Assembly: GCA_900754955.1 (NCBI GenBank)
Contig: CAAEEV010000101.1
Location: forward strand, 1 to 23,906
Length of the DNA: 23,906 bases
From: Eggerthellaceae bacterium
GTDB lineage: Bacteria; Actinomycetota; Coriobacteriia; Coriobacteriales; Eggerthellaceae
Direction: 5' to 3'
Part shown: one piece after another, positions 13,769 through 20,523 of the stretch
How the letters are laid out: each line of letters begins with the position of its first letter
Numbering within the stretch: the stretch's first letter is position 1
Program-made: the position numbers and the translations under genes
Notes under the pieces: model-generated
Databases searched by the model: none
What the model was told of the DNA's origin: nothing
Seen by the model: only the letters and a program-made list of their open reading frames with translations

Positions 13769-14226
13769 TACGACTCCCCTTCTTTGATCTCCTTGAGCGC
13801 TTCCGCGAATTCCTCAACATTCTTGAAGTCTTTGTAAACGCTTGCAAAGCGGATGTAGGCGACGTCGTCGAGATGAGCGAGGCGATGGAGCGTCATGTCG
13901 CCGAGATCCTTCGATTTGATCTCTCCCTTGGGCATGGAACGCAGTTCTGCTTCGATGCCGGTGACGAGTTTGTCAATCTGCTCAGGGGTGATGGGACGCT
14001 TCGCGCAGGCGATGAGCACGCCGCGGAGGAGCTTCTGCCGATCGAACGCCTCCGACGAGCCGTCGGATTTGATGACGATGATGGGATGTTCGCCAAGGCG
14101 CTCGTACGTGGTGAAACGATGGCCGCAGTTGAGGCATTCGCGTCGACGCCTGATCGACGTGCCCTCTTCGGCGGAACGGGAATCGACTACTTTGGATTCA
14201 GCGAATCCGCATGCGGGACATTGCAT
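13768..14226 (-). CDS. nrdR: Ribonucleotide reductase regulator NrdR
   Basis: NrdR binds ATP/dATP through its ATP-cone and represses ribonucleotide reductase genes. Visible are a zinc ribbon with C3-x2-C6 and C31-x2-C34, and an ATP-cone domain (about 46-136; IKSDGSSEAFDRQKLLRGVL). I use the second of two adjacent Met codons (14226) because AAGGAG is 4 bases upstream of it; the first Met (14229) would be too close. The 152-residue length is normal. Its stop overlaps the dut start (TAATG). It lies 60 bases downstream of the 69-residue SOS gene on the same strand, the same order as nrdR-chiZ-lexA in mycobacteria; whether it shares that transcript is open. Confidence 0.96.
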   Translation of the reverse strand: MQCPACGFAESKVVDSRSAEEGTSIRRRRECLNCGHRFTTYERLGEHPIIVIKSDGSSEAFDRQKLLRGVLIACAKRPITPEQIDKLVTGIEAELRSMPKGEIKSKDLGDMTLHRLAHLDDVAYIRFASVYKDFKNVEEFAEALKEIKEGES

Positions 14227-14286
14227 CATGCTCCTTTTTCAGGATGGGTATATATATGCATGATACAACATATGGTGGGTGTACAC

Positions 14287-14496
14287 CTACGGGATGAGCA
14301 AAGCTCCGAACATGATCGCGCTGCCGATGACGATGGCGGCAGCGATCTGCAGGTTGGCGACGAGGCGGGCACGCGCATCGTCGTGCGACGTGGCCGCGGG
14401 TGCTGCACCGGGAAAATCGATGATACGTGCCTGGTGCTCGGTATGCGTGGCGGACAGAGCGGTGGTTCCGTTGATGGGGTAATGTTCGCTTCTCAT
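14287..14496 (-). CDS. Small single-TM protein divergent from lexA, candidate SOS cell-division inhibitor
   Basis: GGAGGG lies 4 bases before the ATG, a near-ideal ribosome binding site. The 69-residue product starts MRSEHYPINGTTALSATHTE, is hydrophilic to about residue 44, and ends with a TM helix (about 45-68, LVANLQIAAAIVIGSAIMFG) and LLIP at the very C-terminus, so almost nothing lies outside the membrane. Its promoter has TTGACA and TATTAT spaced by 17 with a perfect LexA box in the spacer, so it should be SOS-induced. In Mycobacterium (chiZ), Corynebacterium (divS) and Bacillus (yneA) the gene beside lexA encodes an SOS-induced membrane protein that delays division; the first two also lie beside nrdR. 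Those proteins have longer extracellular parts, often a LysM domain, which is missing here. The inhibitor role is inference from position and control. Confidence 0.82.
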   Translation of the reverse strand: MRSEHYPINGTTALSATHTEHQARIIDFPGAAPAATSHDDARARLVANLQIAAAIVIGSAIMFGALLIP

Positions 14497-14511
14497 TTTG
14501 CCCTCCAGGTC

Positions 14512-14541
14512 TTGCGTAGAACCTTTGTTCGTGGTTATAAT
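14512..14541 (+). promoter_or_regulatory. lexA promoter with LexA box in the spacer
   Basis: TTGCGT (14512-14517) and TATAAT (14536-14541) are 18 bases apart, with the LexA box at 14519-14530 between them. Transcription would start near 14548, inside the second LexA box. Confidence 0.75.
14519..14530. promoter_or_regulatory. LexA-binding (SOS) box 1
   Basis: GAACCTTTGTTC is a perfect GAAC-N4-GTTC box, the Gram-positive LexA site. It is the reverse complement of box 2. Confidence 0.9.
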
Positions 14542-14565
14542 AATGCGAACAAAGGTTCATGTCAA
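14537..14565 (-). promoter_or_regulatory. Promoter of the small TM gene with LexA box in the spacer
   Basis: On the minus strand TTGACA (14560-14565) and TATTAT (14537-14542) are 17 bases apart, with LexA box 2 (14547-14558) filling most of the spacer. The two divergent -10 hexamers overlap back to back, so the two promoters compete. Confidence 0.85.
14547..14558. promoter_or_regulatory. LexA-binding (SOS) box 2
   Basis: GAACAAAGGTTC, a perfect GAAC-N4-GTTC site, lies 28 bases from box 1 (start to start) and is its mirror copy. It sits in the spacer of the small TM promoter and at the lexA transcript start. Confidence 0.9.
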
Positions 14566-14574
14566 CAAAATTTA

Positions 14575-14586
14575 AAACATTTGTTC
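14575..14586. promoter_or_regulatory. Degenerate third LexA-like box in the lexA leader
   Basis: AAACATTTGTTC differs from GAAC-N4-GTTC by one base in the left arm; it lies 28 bases from box 2, the same spacing as between boxes 1 and 2, and 16 bases before the lexA ATG. Confidence 0.5.
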
Positions 14587-14602
14587 GATGAAGGGATTTG
14601 GT

Positions 14603-15235
14603 ATGTCGCAGAAGATCACCCGTCGGCAGCAGGCTGTGCTTGACTGCATCGAAGATTGCATTCGCGAAAAGGGGTACGGTCCTACCGTTCGCGAGGTCTG
14701 CCAGGCGCTCGGCCTCTCCTCCCCTTCTACCGTGCACGTTCACCTCAAGGCGCTCGAGGACAAGGGCTACATCAAGCGCGATCCGCTCAAGTCGCGTTCG
14801 ATCTCGCTCACCTACGCCCTTGACGAGGACAGCTCCCCTGTCATCGCCGATACGTTCGAGAACATCGTGAAGGTTCCCCTCGTGGGCGACGTGGCAGCCG
14901 GCACACCCATTCTCGCTGAGGAGAACATCACCGACACCCTCGCTCTTCCTACGGAGATCGTGGGCGATGCGCCGTCGTTCATGCTCTCGGTGCACGGCGA
15001 CTCAATGATCGAAGTGGGCATCAACGACGGCGATTACGTGGTCGTGAAGGAGCAGCCCGTCGCCGACAACGGCGATATCGTGGTGGCCATCGTCGACGAC
15101 GGGGCAACGGTGAAGCGCTTCTACAAAGAGGCCGATCACATCCGCCTGCAGCCTGAGAACTCGAGCATGGATCCGATCATCGTGGACAACTGCTCGATTG
15201 CCGGCAAGGTTGTGGCGGTGTTCAGAAGGCTGTAG
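14603..15235 (+). CDS. lexA: SOS repressor LexA
   Basis: I chose ATG 14603 (AAGGGA 7 bases upstream) over ATG 14588. The 210-residue protein has the winged HTH at about 25-60 (GPTVREVCQALGLSSPSTVH), a linker, the autocleavage Ala99-Gly100 (GDVAAGTP), and the catalytic pair Ser134 (HGDSM) and Lys171 (ATVKRF). It represses SOS genes until RecA filaments on single-stranded DNA trigger self-cleavage. The promoter has two perfect and one degenerate LexA box, so autoregulation is tight. It is convergent with hflX, with only 5 bases between the stop codons. All catalytic and DNA-binding features are intact. Confidence 0.98.
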   Translation: MSQKITRRQQAVLDCIEDCIREKGYGPTVREVCQALGLSSPSTVHVHLKALEDKGYIKRDPLKSRSISLTYALDEDSSPVIADTFENIVKVPLVGDVAAGTPILAEENITDTLALPTEIVGDAPSFMLSVHGDSMIEVGINDGDYVVVKEQPVADNGDIVVAIVDDGATVKRFYKEADHIRLQPENSSMDPIIVDNCSIAGKVVAVFRRL

Positions 15236-15249
15236 GGCGCCTACTGCTT
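15227..15249. terminator. Hairpin over the abutting lexA and hflX stop codons
   Basis: GTAGG (15232-15236) pairs with CCTAC (15240-15244) around GCG, extended outside a T-T mismatch by four pairs. It includes both stop codons. There is no T-run, so termination efficiency is doubtful; it is the only structure available between the convergent genes. Confidence 0.35.
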
Positions 15250-16554
15250 CGCAGCGTACGGTTCAAACATACTGCAGTAGCTCGCGGGGACCATCATGGA
15301 GAGGTGCGTGCCATCCTCCTGATGGTCCTCTGCTATGACATGGCACCGTTCATGGGCGACGGAGACGAGCTTTCCGCAGCTGTAGGGAATCACCACATCG
15401 AGGTGACGGTCGGATGCGGCTGCCGCGGCGCCGATGCGCGTGATGAGCTCAGCGATCCCCTCGCCCGTTTCAGCGGAGACGGGCTGATCGTTTCCGTGGC
15501 GATGCGCAAGCGCCTGACGGGCGTCCTCGTCGAGCAGATCGATCTTGTTGAACACCTTGACGCACGGGATGCGCTGCGCGTCGATCTGGTCGAGCACCTC
15601 TTCCACTGCGGTGATCTGCGCCTCGTATTCGGGCGAGGACGCGTCGATCACGTGGAGGATGAGGTCGGCGCCGGTGATCTCATCGAGCGTTGATTTAAAC
15701 GCCTCCACCAGGGTGGTGGGAAGTTTCTGGATGAAGCCGACCGTATCGGTGATGGTGATCTCGCGCCCCTCGGGCAGTTCGAACTTGCGCGTGGTCGAGT
15801 CGAGCGTGGCGAACAGCTTGTCGTAGCTCAGCACGTCGGCGTTCGTCAGGCGGTTGATGAGGCTCGACTTCCCCGCGTTCGTGTAGCCGGCAAGCGCAAC
15901 CTTGAACATGCCACTTGCGTAGCGGCTTTCGCGCTGGAGGGAGCGAACCGAGCTCAGGTGCTCGAGTTCGCGCTTGATCGACGTGATGCGCTTGCGCACC
16001 ATGCGGCGGTCGACCTCGAGCTGGCTCTCGCCCTCGCCGAAGCGCGATCCCACACCGCCGCCCATGCGGTTGGAGGCGAGGTGCGCCCACATGCCGCGCA
16101 GGCGCGGATACAGGTACTGGTTCTGAGCAAGGCGCACTTGGAGGCGTCCCTCGCGGCTCGTTGCGTGCAGGGCGAAGATATCAAGGATGAGCGCGGTGCG
16201 GTCGATGACCTTCACGTTCTTGTCGACGGTCTTTTCGAGGTTGGCCTGCTGAGACGGTGTGAGCTCGTCATCGAACACGACGATGTCGGCGGCATAGGCG
16301 CGCGCCATCTCAGCGACCTCCTCTGCCTTGCCGGCGCCGATGAAGGTGCGCGGGTTCGGCGCCGAGAGGCGCTGCGTGGTGGAAGCTACGACATCGGCGC
16401 CGGCAGTGTCGACGAGTCGTTCGAGCTCAGCGAGCGAGGATGCGACGGGCCAGGTGGATCCCGGGCGCTCGATGCCCACGAGAATGGCGCGCTCGCGCTT
16501 CTGTTCGGTCAGGGTGGCAGGTCCGCGGCTGATGGCGGATTCGTATGCGGTCAT
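15241..16554 (-). CDS. hflX: GTPase HflX
   Basis: HflX is a GTPase that splits stalled 70S ribosomes under heat, antibiotic or other stress. The 437-residue protein, started at 16554 by AAGGAG six bases upstream (MTAYESA), has the N-terminal HflX domain with GGGVGSRFGEGE (165-176), a helical linker, and the G domain with G1 GYTNAGKS (223-230), G3 DTVG (270-273) and G4 NKID (336-339). The C-terminal domain ends YCSMFEPYAAKQ. It is the last gene of the minus-strand cluster, 184 bases after dapF; the gap holds a 6-codon ORF and hairpins that may attenuate expression. Convergent with lexA. Motifs are complete. Confidence 0.96.
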   Translation of the reverse strand: MTAYESAISRGPATLTEQKRERAILVGIERPGSTWPVASSLAELERLVDTAGADVVASTTQRLSAPNPRTFIGAGKAEEVAEMARAYAADIVVFDDELTPSQQANLEKTVDKNVKVIDRTALILDIFALHATSREGRLQVRLAQNQYLYPRLRGMWAHLASNRMGGGVGSRFGEGESQLEVDRRMVRKRITSIKRELEHLSSVRSLQRESRYASGMFKVALAGYTNAGKSSLINRLTNADVLSYDKLFATLDSTTRKFELPEGREITITDTVGFIQKLPTTLVEAFKSTLDEITGADLILHVIDASSPEYEAQITAVEEVLDQIDAQRIPCVKVFNKIDLLDEDARQALAHRHGNDQPVSAETGEGIAELITRIGAAAAASDRHLDVVIPYSCGKLVSVAHERCHVIAEDHQEDGTHLSMMVPASYCSMFEPYAAKQ

Positions 16555-16578
16555 GGAAAGCTCCTTGCATGACTGAAA

Positions 16579-16671
16579 GTGCGTCTGAAAACGACGCACG
16601 TGGATATTCGACGGGTGCGCAACGAATGCGCTGCGGAATCAGGCCATCGATGTTGTCATGCACGGCTCCCT
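16579..16671 (-). promoter_or_regulatory. hflX leader with short upstream ORF and alternative hairpins
   Basis: On the minus strand AGGGAG (16666-16671) is 6 bases before ATGACAACATCGATGGCCTGA (16659-16639 read on the minus strand, MTTSMA then stop). Between it and the hflX ATG are GCGCA (16631-16627)/TGCGC (16621-16617), TGCGCAC (16621-16615), GTGCGTC (16599-16593) and GACGCAC (16585-16579). Segments 1-2, 2-3 (6 bp with one G-U) and 3-4 (7 bp) can each pair, the architecture of a peptide-controlled attenuator. Segment 4 is followed by only TTTC, so control may be translational. GC-rich chance pairing is possible. Confidence 0.4.
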
Positions 16672-16738
16672 CGTAAGATCGAACAGGATGGGCCTATGGT
16701 ATCACAAGGGGGCACGCCGCTGATAAGGCGTCCGATCG

Positions 16739-17686
16739 CTAGGCTACGTCGTGCGCTGCAGCTTCGTCCTCCAACTCGATCTCGCCGCGGAAGCTCTCTC
16801 GCGCCGCACCGGTCATGAACACGTGGTTGTCGTCGGCCCAAGCAATGTGAAGCGTGCCGCCGCGCAGATGCACGTCGTTCTCGCAGCTTGCGCGACCTGT
16901 GAGCGCTGCGGCGACGTTCGTCGCGCAGGCGCCTGTGCCGCAGGCGAGCGTCTCGCCGCAGCCGCGCTCGTACACGCGCATCTCAATGCCGTCGGTGCCG
17001 ACAACCGCGAACTCGACGTTCGTCTTCTCGGGGAAGGCGTCATGGCGCTCGTAGAACGCGCCGACGCGATCGAGGTCGAGCGCGGCGAGCGTTCGCGTCC
17101 CCGCGGGAAAGAGCGCACTGTCAAGTGCCTCGAGATCGTCGAGGAAACAGATGGCATGGGGATTGCCCATCGACACGCACGTGAAGCGGAACGTGCCCCA
17201 GGGCGATTCGAGGGGAAGCTCCCGCACGTACGGCACGCCCTGTGCAGAGACGGCGTTCGCCGACGCGTCAATGGGAACGAGCGCGGGATCGAGGATGGGC
17301 GCGCCCATGTCGACGGTTGCGGTGTCGAGCTCTCCCCGCTCGTCGACCGTGAAGGTGATCGGGCGCGGTCCCGCGAGCGTGTCGGCGACGAGGGACCCCG
17401 CTGCGGGATCGACGATGCCGTTGTCAACGAGGAACTTGGCGAAGCACCGCACGCCGTTGCCGCACATCTGCGCGAGCGTGCCGTCGGAGTTGATGTAGTG
17501 CATGTATCCTGCGCATGAAGAACGCTCGGAGGGGCGCACGAGGATGACGCCGTCAGCGCCTACGCCGAAGTGGCGATCGCAGATGTGCTGCACCTGCGCG
17601 GGCGTCAGCTCGATAGAGCGCGTGCGGTCATCCACCACGACGAAGTCGTTGCCGAGACCGTGCAGCTTCGTGAACGAAAGTCTCAT
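16739..17686 (-). CDS. dapF: Diaminopimelate epimerase
   Basis: DapF interconverts LL- and meso-diaminopimelate, the last step before lysine and the cross-linking residue of peptidoglycan. The 315-residue protein started at ATG 17686 (MRLSFTKLHGLGNDF, the conserved DapF N-terminus) has the two catalytic cysteines: Cys75 in MCGNGVRC and Cys249 in CGETLACGTGAC. NPHAICF and ENDVHLRGG mark the pseudo-symmetric halves. An upstream frame extends to 17731 but lacks the family N-terminus. It follows miaA by 49 bases, probably in the same operon, and precedes hflX. Intact and normal length apart from a short acidic tail. Confidence 0.96.
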   Translation of the reverse strand: MRLSFTKLHGLGNDFVVVDDRTRSIELTPAQVQHICDRHFGVGADGVILVRPSERSSCAGYMHYINSDGTLAQMCGNGVRCFAKFLVDNGIVDPAAGSLVADTLAGPRPITFTVDERGELDTATVDMGAPILDPALVPIDASANAVSAQGVPYVRELPLESPWGTFRFTCVSMGNPHAICFLDDLEALDSALFPAGTRTLAALDLDRVGAFYERHDAFPEKTNVEFAVVGTDGIEMRVYERGCGETLACGTGACATNVAAALTGRASCENDVHLRGGTLHIAWADDNHVFMTGAARESFRGEIELEDEAAAHDVA

Positions 17687-17735
17687 GTGCCAGCCTTTCC
17701 GCTTGCGCGCATCGCGCCGCAAAACCGGCATGAGG

Positions 17736-18689
17736 CTATTCGCAAACAGGGTCGGTTACACCCTCTTGACGGAGCACGTCGAGCGCGGCTGCCGTCATGG
17801 TGTCCTCATCGCCGTTCGCGTCGATCCAGCGAATGCGCGTGTCTTTTCTGAACCAGGTGCGCTGGCGCTTCGCATAGCGGCGCGTTGCCAGCTTGATCGC
17901 GTCGATCGCTTCGACAAGCGTGCACTGCCCGTCCAAAGCGGCGACGATCTCCTTATATCCTATGGCTTGACCTGCGGCAAGGCCTTCTCTGAAGCCCTCC
18001 TGTAACAAAGTTGTTACCTCGCCGACGAGGCCCTCCTCCACCATGGCGTCGACGCGGCGGTCGATGCGCGCGCGCAGCAGATCGGCATCGACCGCAAGGC
18101 CGATGAAAAGCGCCTGCTCATAGGGCGCGATATGCTGGAGCGCCTCCTTCTGCGCGGCGTAGGACTTCCCTTCTTCGAGCAGCTCGAAGGCGCGCACGAC
18201 GCGGCGCACGTTGTGCGGATGGATCACATCAGCGCTGGCGGGATCGCGCTGCTCGAGAAGCTTCCAGAGCACGTCGCTCCCCTGCTCTTCGGCGATGCGT
18301 GTGTAGTGTTCGCGCACGGGGTTGTCCACCTGCTCGCCCTCGGGGAAACGGTAGTCGTCGATGGCGGCGCGTACGTAGAGCCCCGTTCCTCCCACGAGGA
18401 AGGGCACATGGCCGCGGGAGCGGATGTCGGCGAAGCAGGCGCGGGCGTACGGCTGGAAGAGCGCGGCGGAATACGGCGTGCCTGGGTCGACGAGATCGAG
18501 CCCGAAATGGGGCACGCGGCGCTCGGACGGGGGCACCTTGCCCGTGCCGATGTCCATGCCGCGGTAGATCTGCATCGAATCAGCACTTACGATCTCGCCG
18601 TCGAGTGCAACCGCAAGACGCTGGGCAAGCTCAGACTTGCCCGAGGCCGTCGGGCCGACGATGCAGATGACGGGAGCGGCGCTGCTCAT
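17736..18689 (-). CDS. miaA: tRNA dimethylallyltransferase
   Basis: MiaA transfers a dimethylallyl group from DMAPP to N6 of A37 in tRNAs reading UNN codons. The 317-residue protein has the P-loop GPTASGKS (12-19), the DSMQIYRGMDIGTGK segment (38-51) and GGTGLYVRA; the tail has TRRYAKRQRTWFRKD, which binds the tRNA stem. The start at 18689 forms ATGA with the miaB stop, so the two genes are translationally coupled. Together with MiaB it makes ms2i6A37. DapF follows 49 bases on. Length is in the family range. Confidence 0.97.
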   Translation of the reverse strand: MSSAAPVICIVGPTASGKSELAQRLAVALDGEIVSADSMQIYRGMDIGTGKVPPSERRVPHFGLDLVDPGTPYSAALFQPYARACFADIRSRGHVPFLVGGTGLYVRAAIDDYRFPEGEQVDNPVREHYTRIAEEQGSDVLWKLLEQRDPASADVIHPHNVRRVVRAFELLEEGKSYAAQKEALQHIAPYEQALFIGLAVDADLLRARIDRRVDAMVEEGLVGEVTTLLQEGFREGLAAGQAIGYKEIVAALDGQCTLVEAIDAIKLATRRYAKRQRTWFRKDTRIRWIDANGDEDTMTAAALDVLRQEGVTDPVCE

Positions 18690-20044
18690 CGCGGCAGCAT
18701 TTCGCCGGCGAGGTACCACGTCTTCGCTTCGGTGATCTTCACGCGCACGAACGACCCTGCGAGCTCATTGGCGTTCATGCCCGCAGGAAGCTTGGCGTGG
18801 ACGGTCTGGTTCTTGGGGCTCTTGCCCGCGATGATGGAGCTGTCGCGTTTCGAGGAGCCCTCCACGAGCACGTCGACGACGGTGCCGAGATCGTTCTGGT
18901 TGAGTTCGTACGCGCGCTTCTGCACGAGATCGACAAGACGGTCGAAGCGCTCCTGGATAACCTCGCGGGGCGTGTCGTCCTCAAGCTCGGCGGCGGGAGT
19001 TCCCGCGCGCTTCGAGTAAATGAACGTGAACACCTGGTTGTAGCCGACCTCCTCGATGAGGCGGTACGTGTCCTCGAAATCCTCCTCCGTCTCGCCGGGA
19101 AAACCCACGATGACGTCGGTCGACAGCGCGATGTCGGGGCAGGCGCGGCGCAGCTTCTCAACGAGGCCGAGGTAGTGCTCGCGCGTGTAGCGGCGGTTCA
19201 TCGCCTTGAGGATGCGGTTGGAGCCCGATTGCACGGGAAGGTGCAGGGCGGGCTGGAGCGAGCGCAGGGACGCGAAACGCTCGATCACCTCGTCGGTGAG
19301 ATCCTTCGGATGGCTCGTGGCGAAGCGGAGGCGCTCGATGCCGGTTGCGTCGACGGCGTCGAGCACGTCAACGAAGCGCGGCTCGCCGTAGAGGTCGCGG
19401 CCGTACGAGTTGACGTTCTGACCGAGCAGGGTGATCTCCTTGACGCCCGCGTCGACGTAGCGCTGTGCCTCGGCGGCGATGTCCTCGAGCGTGCGCGACT
19501 TCTCGCGTCCGCGCACGTAGGGCACGATGCAGTAGGTGCAGAAGTTGTTGCAGCCGATGGTGATGGGAAGCCACGCCGCCCAGGCGTGCTCGCGCGCCGT
19601 CGGCAGGTCGGTCGGGAAGCCGTCAGAGGCGTCGAGCACTTCAACATGGTGGTGGCCGTCGCGCAGGGCGTCGGCGAGAAGCGCGGGCAGCGAGCTCAGA
19701 TTGTGCGTGCCGAAGACGACATCGAGATGCGGAAGCTGCTCGACGAGCGTCTCGCCGTCGCGCTGGCCGATGCAGCCGCCAACGGCGATCAGGCGCTTGT
19801 CCGTGCGCGCGCCCGCACGCAGCGGGACGTTCTTCATCGAGGCGACTTGGCCGTACAGGCGGATGTCGGCCGCCTCGCGCACGCAGCACGTCATGAAGAT
19901 GACGATGTCGGCCTCTTCGATCGTATCAACCTGGAGCGCGCCGAGGCCTTCGAGCATGCCGGCGATGCGCTCGGAGTCGTGCTTGTTCATCTGACATCCA
20001 AACGTGTGGATGCAGAACGTCATTCCGTTGAAAGTGTTGTTCAT
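18686..20044 (-). CDS. miaB: tRNA-2-methylthio-N6-dimethylallyladenosine synthase
   Basis: MiaB is a radical-SAM methylthiotransferase that adds a methylthio group to i6A37. In 452 residues it has the N-terminal UPF0004 domain with cluster cysteines Cys17 (FGCQMN), Cys53 (TCCVRE) and Cys91 (GGCIG), the radical-SAM CNNFCTYC (Cys165, 169, 172), and a C-terminal TRAM domain (about 388-452). The ATG at 20044 lies 6 bases after the spoVS stop and has no clear Shine-Dalgarno sequence, so it may depend on translation of spoVS; Met8 is an alternative. The stop overlaps the miaA start. All key cysteines are intact. Confidence 0.97.
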   Translation of the reverse strand: MNNTFNGMTFCIHTFGCQMNKHDSERIAGMLEGLGALQVDTIEEADIVIFMTCCVREAADIRLYGQVASMKNVPLRAGARTDKRLIAVGGCIGQRDGETLVEQLPHLDVVFGTHNLSSLPALLADALRDGHHHVEVLDASDGFPTDLPTAREHAWAAWLPITIGCNNFCTYCIVPYVRGREKSRTLEDIAAEAQRYVDAGVKEITLLGQNVNSYGRDLYGEPRFVDVLDAVDATGIERLRFATSHPKDLTDEVIERFASLRSLQPALHLPVQSGSNRILKAMNRRYTREHYLGLVEKLRRACPDIALSTDVIVGFPGETEEDFEDTYRLIEEVGYNQVFTFIYSKRAGTPAAELEDDTPREVIQERFDRLVDLVQKRAYELNQNDLGTVVDVLVEGSSKRDSSIIAGKSPKNQTVHAKLPAGMNANELAGSFVRVKITEAKTWYLAGEMLPR

Positions 20045-20050
20045 GATGGG

Positions 20051-20374
20051 TTATCGGTCTTCCGTCGCAAGGTCGGCGTGAAGGCTTCCGCGGCGCTCGA
20101 CCGCGAAGCGGATGGCGGTGCGGTACTCGCCGTCGATGACGATGTCGGCGAAGGCGGGCACGCACACGATCTCGATGCCCACCGGGGAGAGAAAGCCGCG
20201 CGAGATGGCGATGGCCTTGACCGCTTGGTTGACGGCGCCCGCTCCGACCGCCTGAATCTCGACGGCGACGCCGTCCTTGATCATGCCGGCGATGGCGCCG
20301 GCGACGGAGGCGGGAGATGATTTCGACGATACCTTGAGGCACCCGATGCTGCCGGTGTTTTCTGCTTCAGACAC
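20051..20374 (-). CDS. spoVS: Stage V sporulation protein S (SpoVS/AlbA-like)
   Basis: The 107-residue protein has the compact alpha/beta SpoVS fold related to AlbA nucleic-acid-binding proteins: LKVSSKSSPASVAGAIAGMI followed by VEIQAVGAGAVNQAVKAIAI and a C-terminal VEIR-type strand. In Bacillus it affects septation and sporulation through an unknown route, but the family is widespread in non-sporulating bacteria and no other sporulation gene is visible here. The start is GTG 20374 with AAGGAAC 5 bases upstream. It has its own predicted promoter (20480-20508) and is followed 6 bases later by miaB. The tail (about 90-107) is polar and beyond the usual core. Confidence 0.93.
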   Translation of the reverse strand: MSEAENTGSIGCLKVSSKSSPASVAGAIAGMIKDGVAVEIQAVGAGAVNQAVKAIAISRGFLSPVGIEIVCVPAFADIVIDGEYRTAIRFAVERRGSLHADLATEDR

Positions 20375-20434
20375 GTAGGTTCCTTGTCGTTTGGTGGTGC
20401 GGATGTGTTACGTGAGGTGTGCGCTGAGTCGGTT

Positions 20435-20508
20435 GGCGCGCTGCGGGCGCGCCCGTACCGAATCTACGTTCGAATGGGTATTCTACCGATTGTCCGATAG
20501 GCGTGCAA
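20435..20508 (-). promoter_or_regulatory. Promoter upstream of spoVS-miaB, with GC-rich leader hairpin
   Basis: On the minus strand TTGCAC (20503-20508) and TAGAAT (20480-20485) are 17 bases apart, so the spoVS-miaB-miaA unit starts near 20473. The leader holds the hairpin GGCGCGC (20435-20441)/GCGCGCC (20447-20453) with a 5-base loop; it might slow read-in from the ATPase gene. Confidence 0.7.
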
Positions 20509-20523
20509 CCTGCGGAAACGGCA

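Noticed and set aside
14230..14286. Possible NrdR box before nrdR
   Set aside because: The AT-rich TATATATATG stretch does not match the ACAC-type palindrome of NrdR boxes well enough.
16427..16663. 78-residue minus-strand frame starting GTG before hflX
   Set aside because: It overlaps the hflX N-terminus in another frame and has a poor spacing to AGGGAG; the 6-codon ATG frame at 16659 fits that site better.
18797..20320. 507-residue plus-strand open frame
   Set aside because: Antisense to miaB and spoVS, whose motifs are complete; composition is Val/Asp/Arg-rich and repetitive as expected for a shadow frame.
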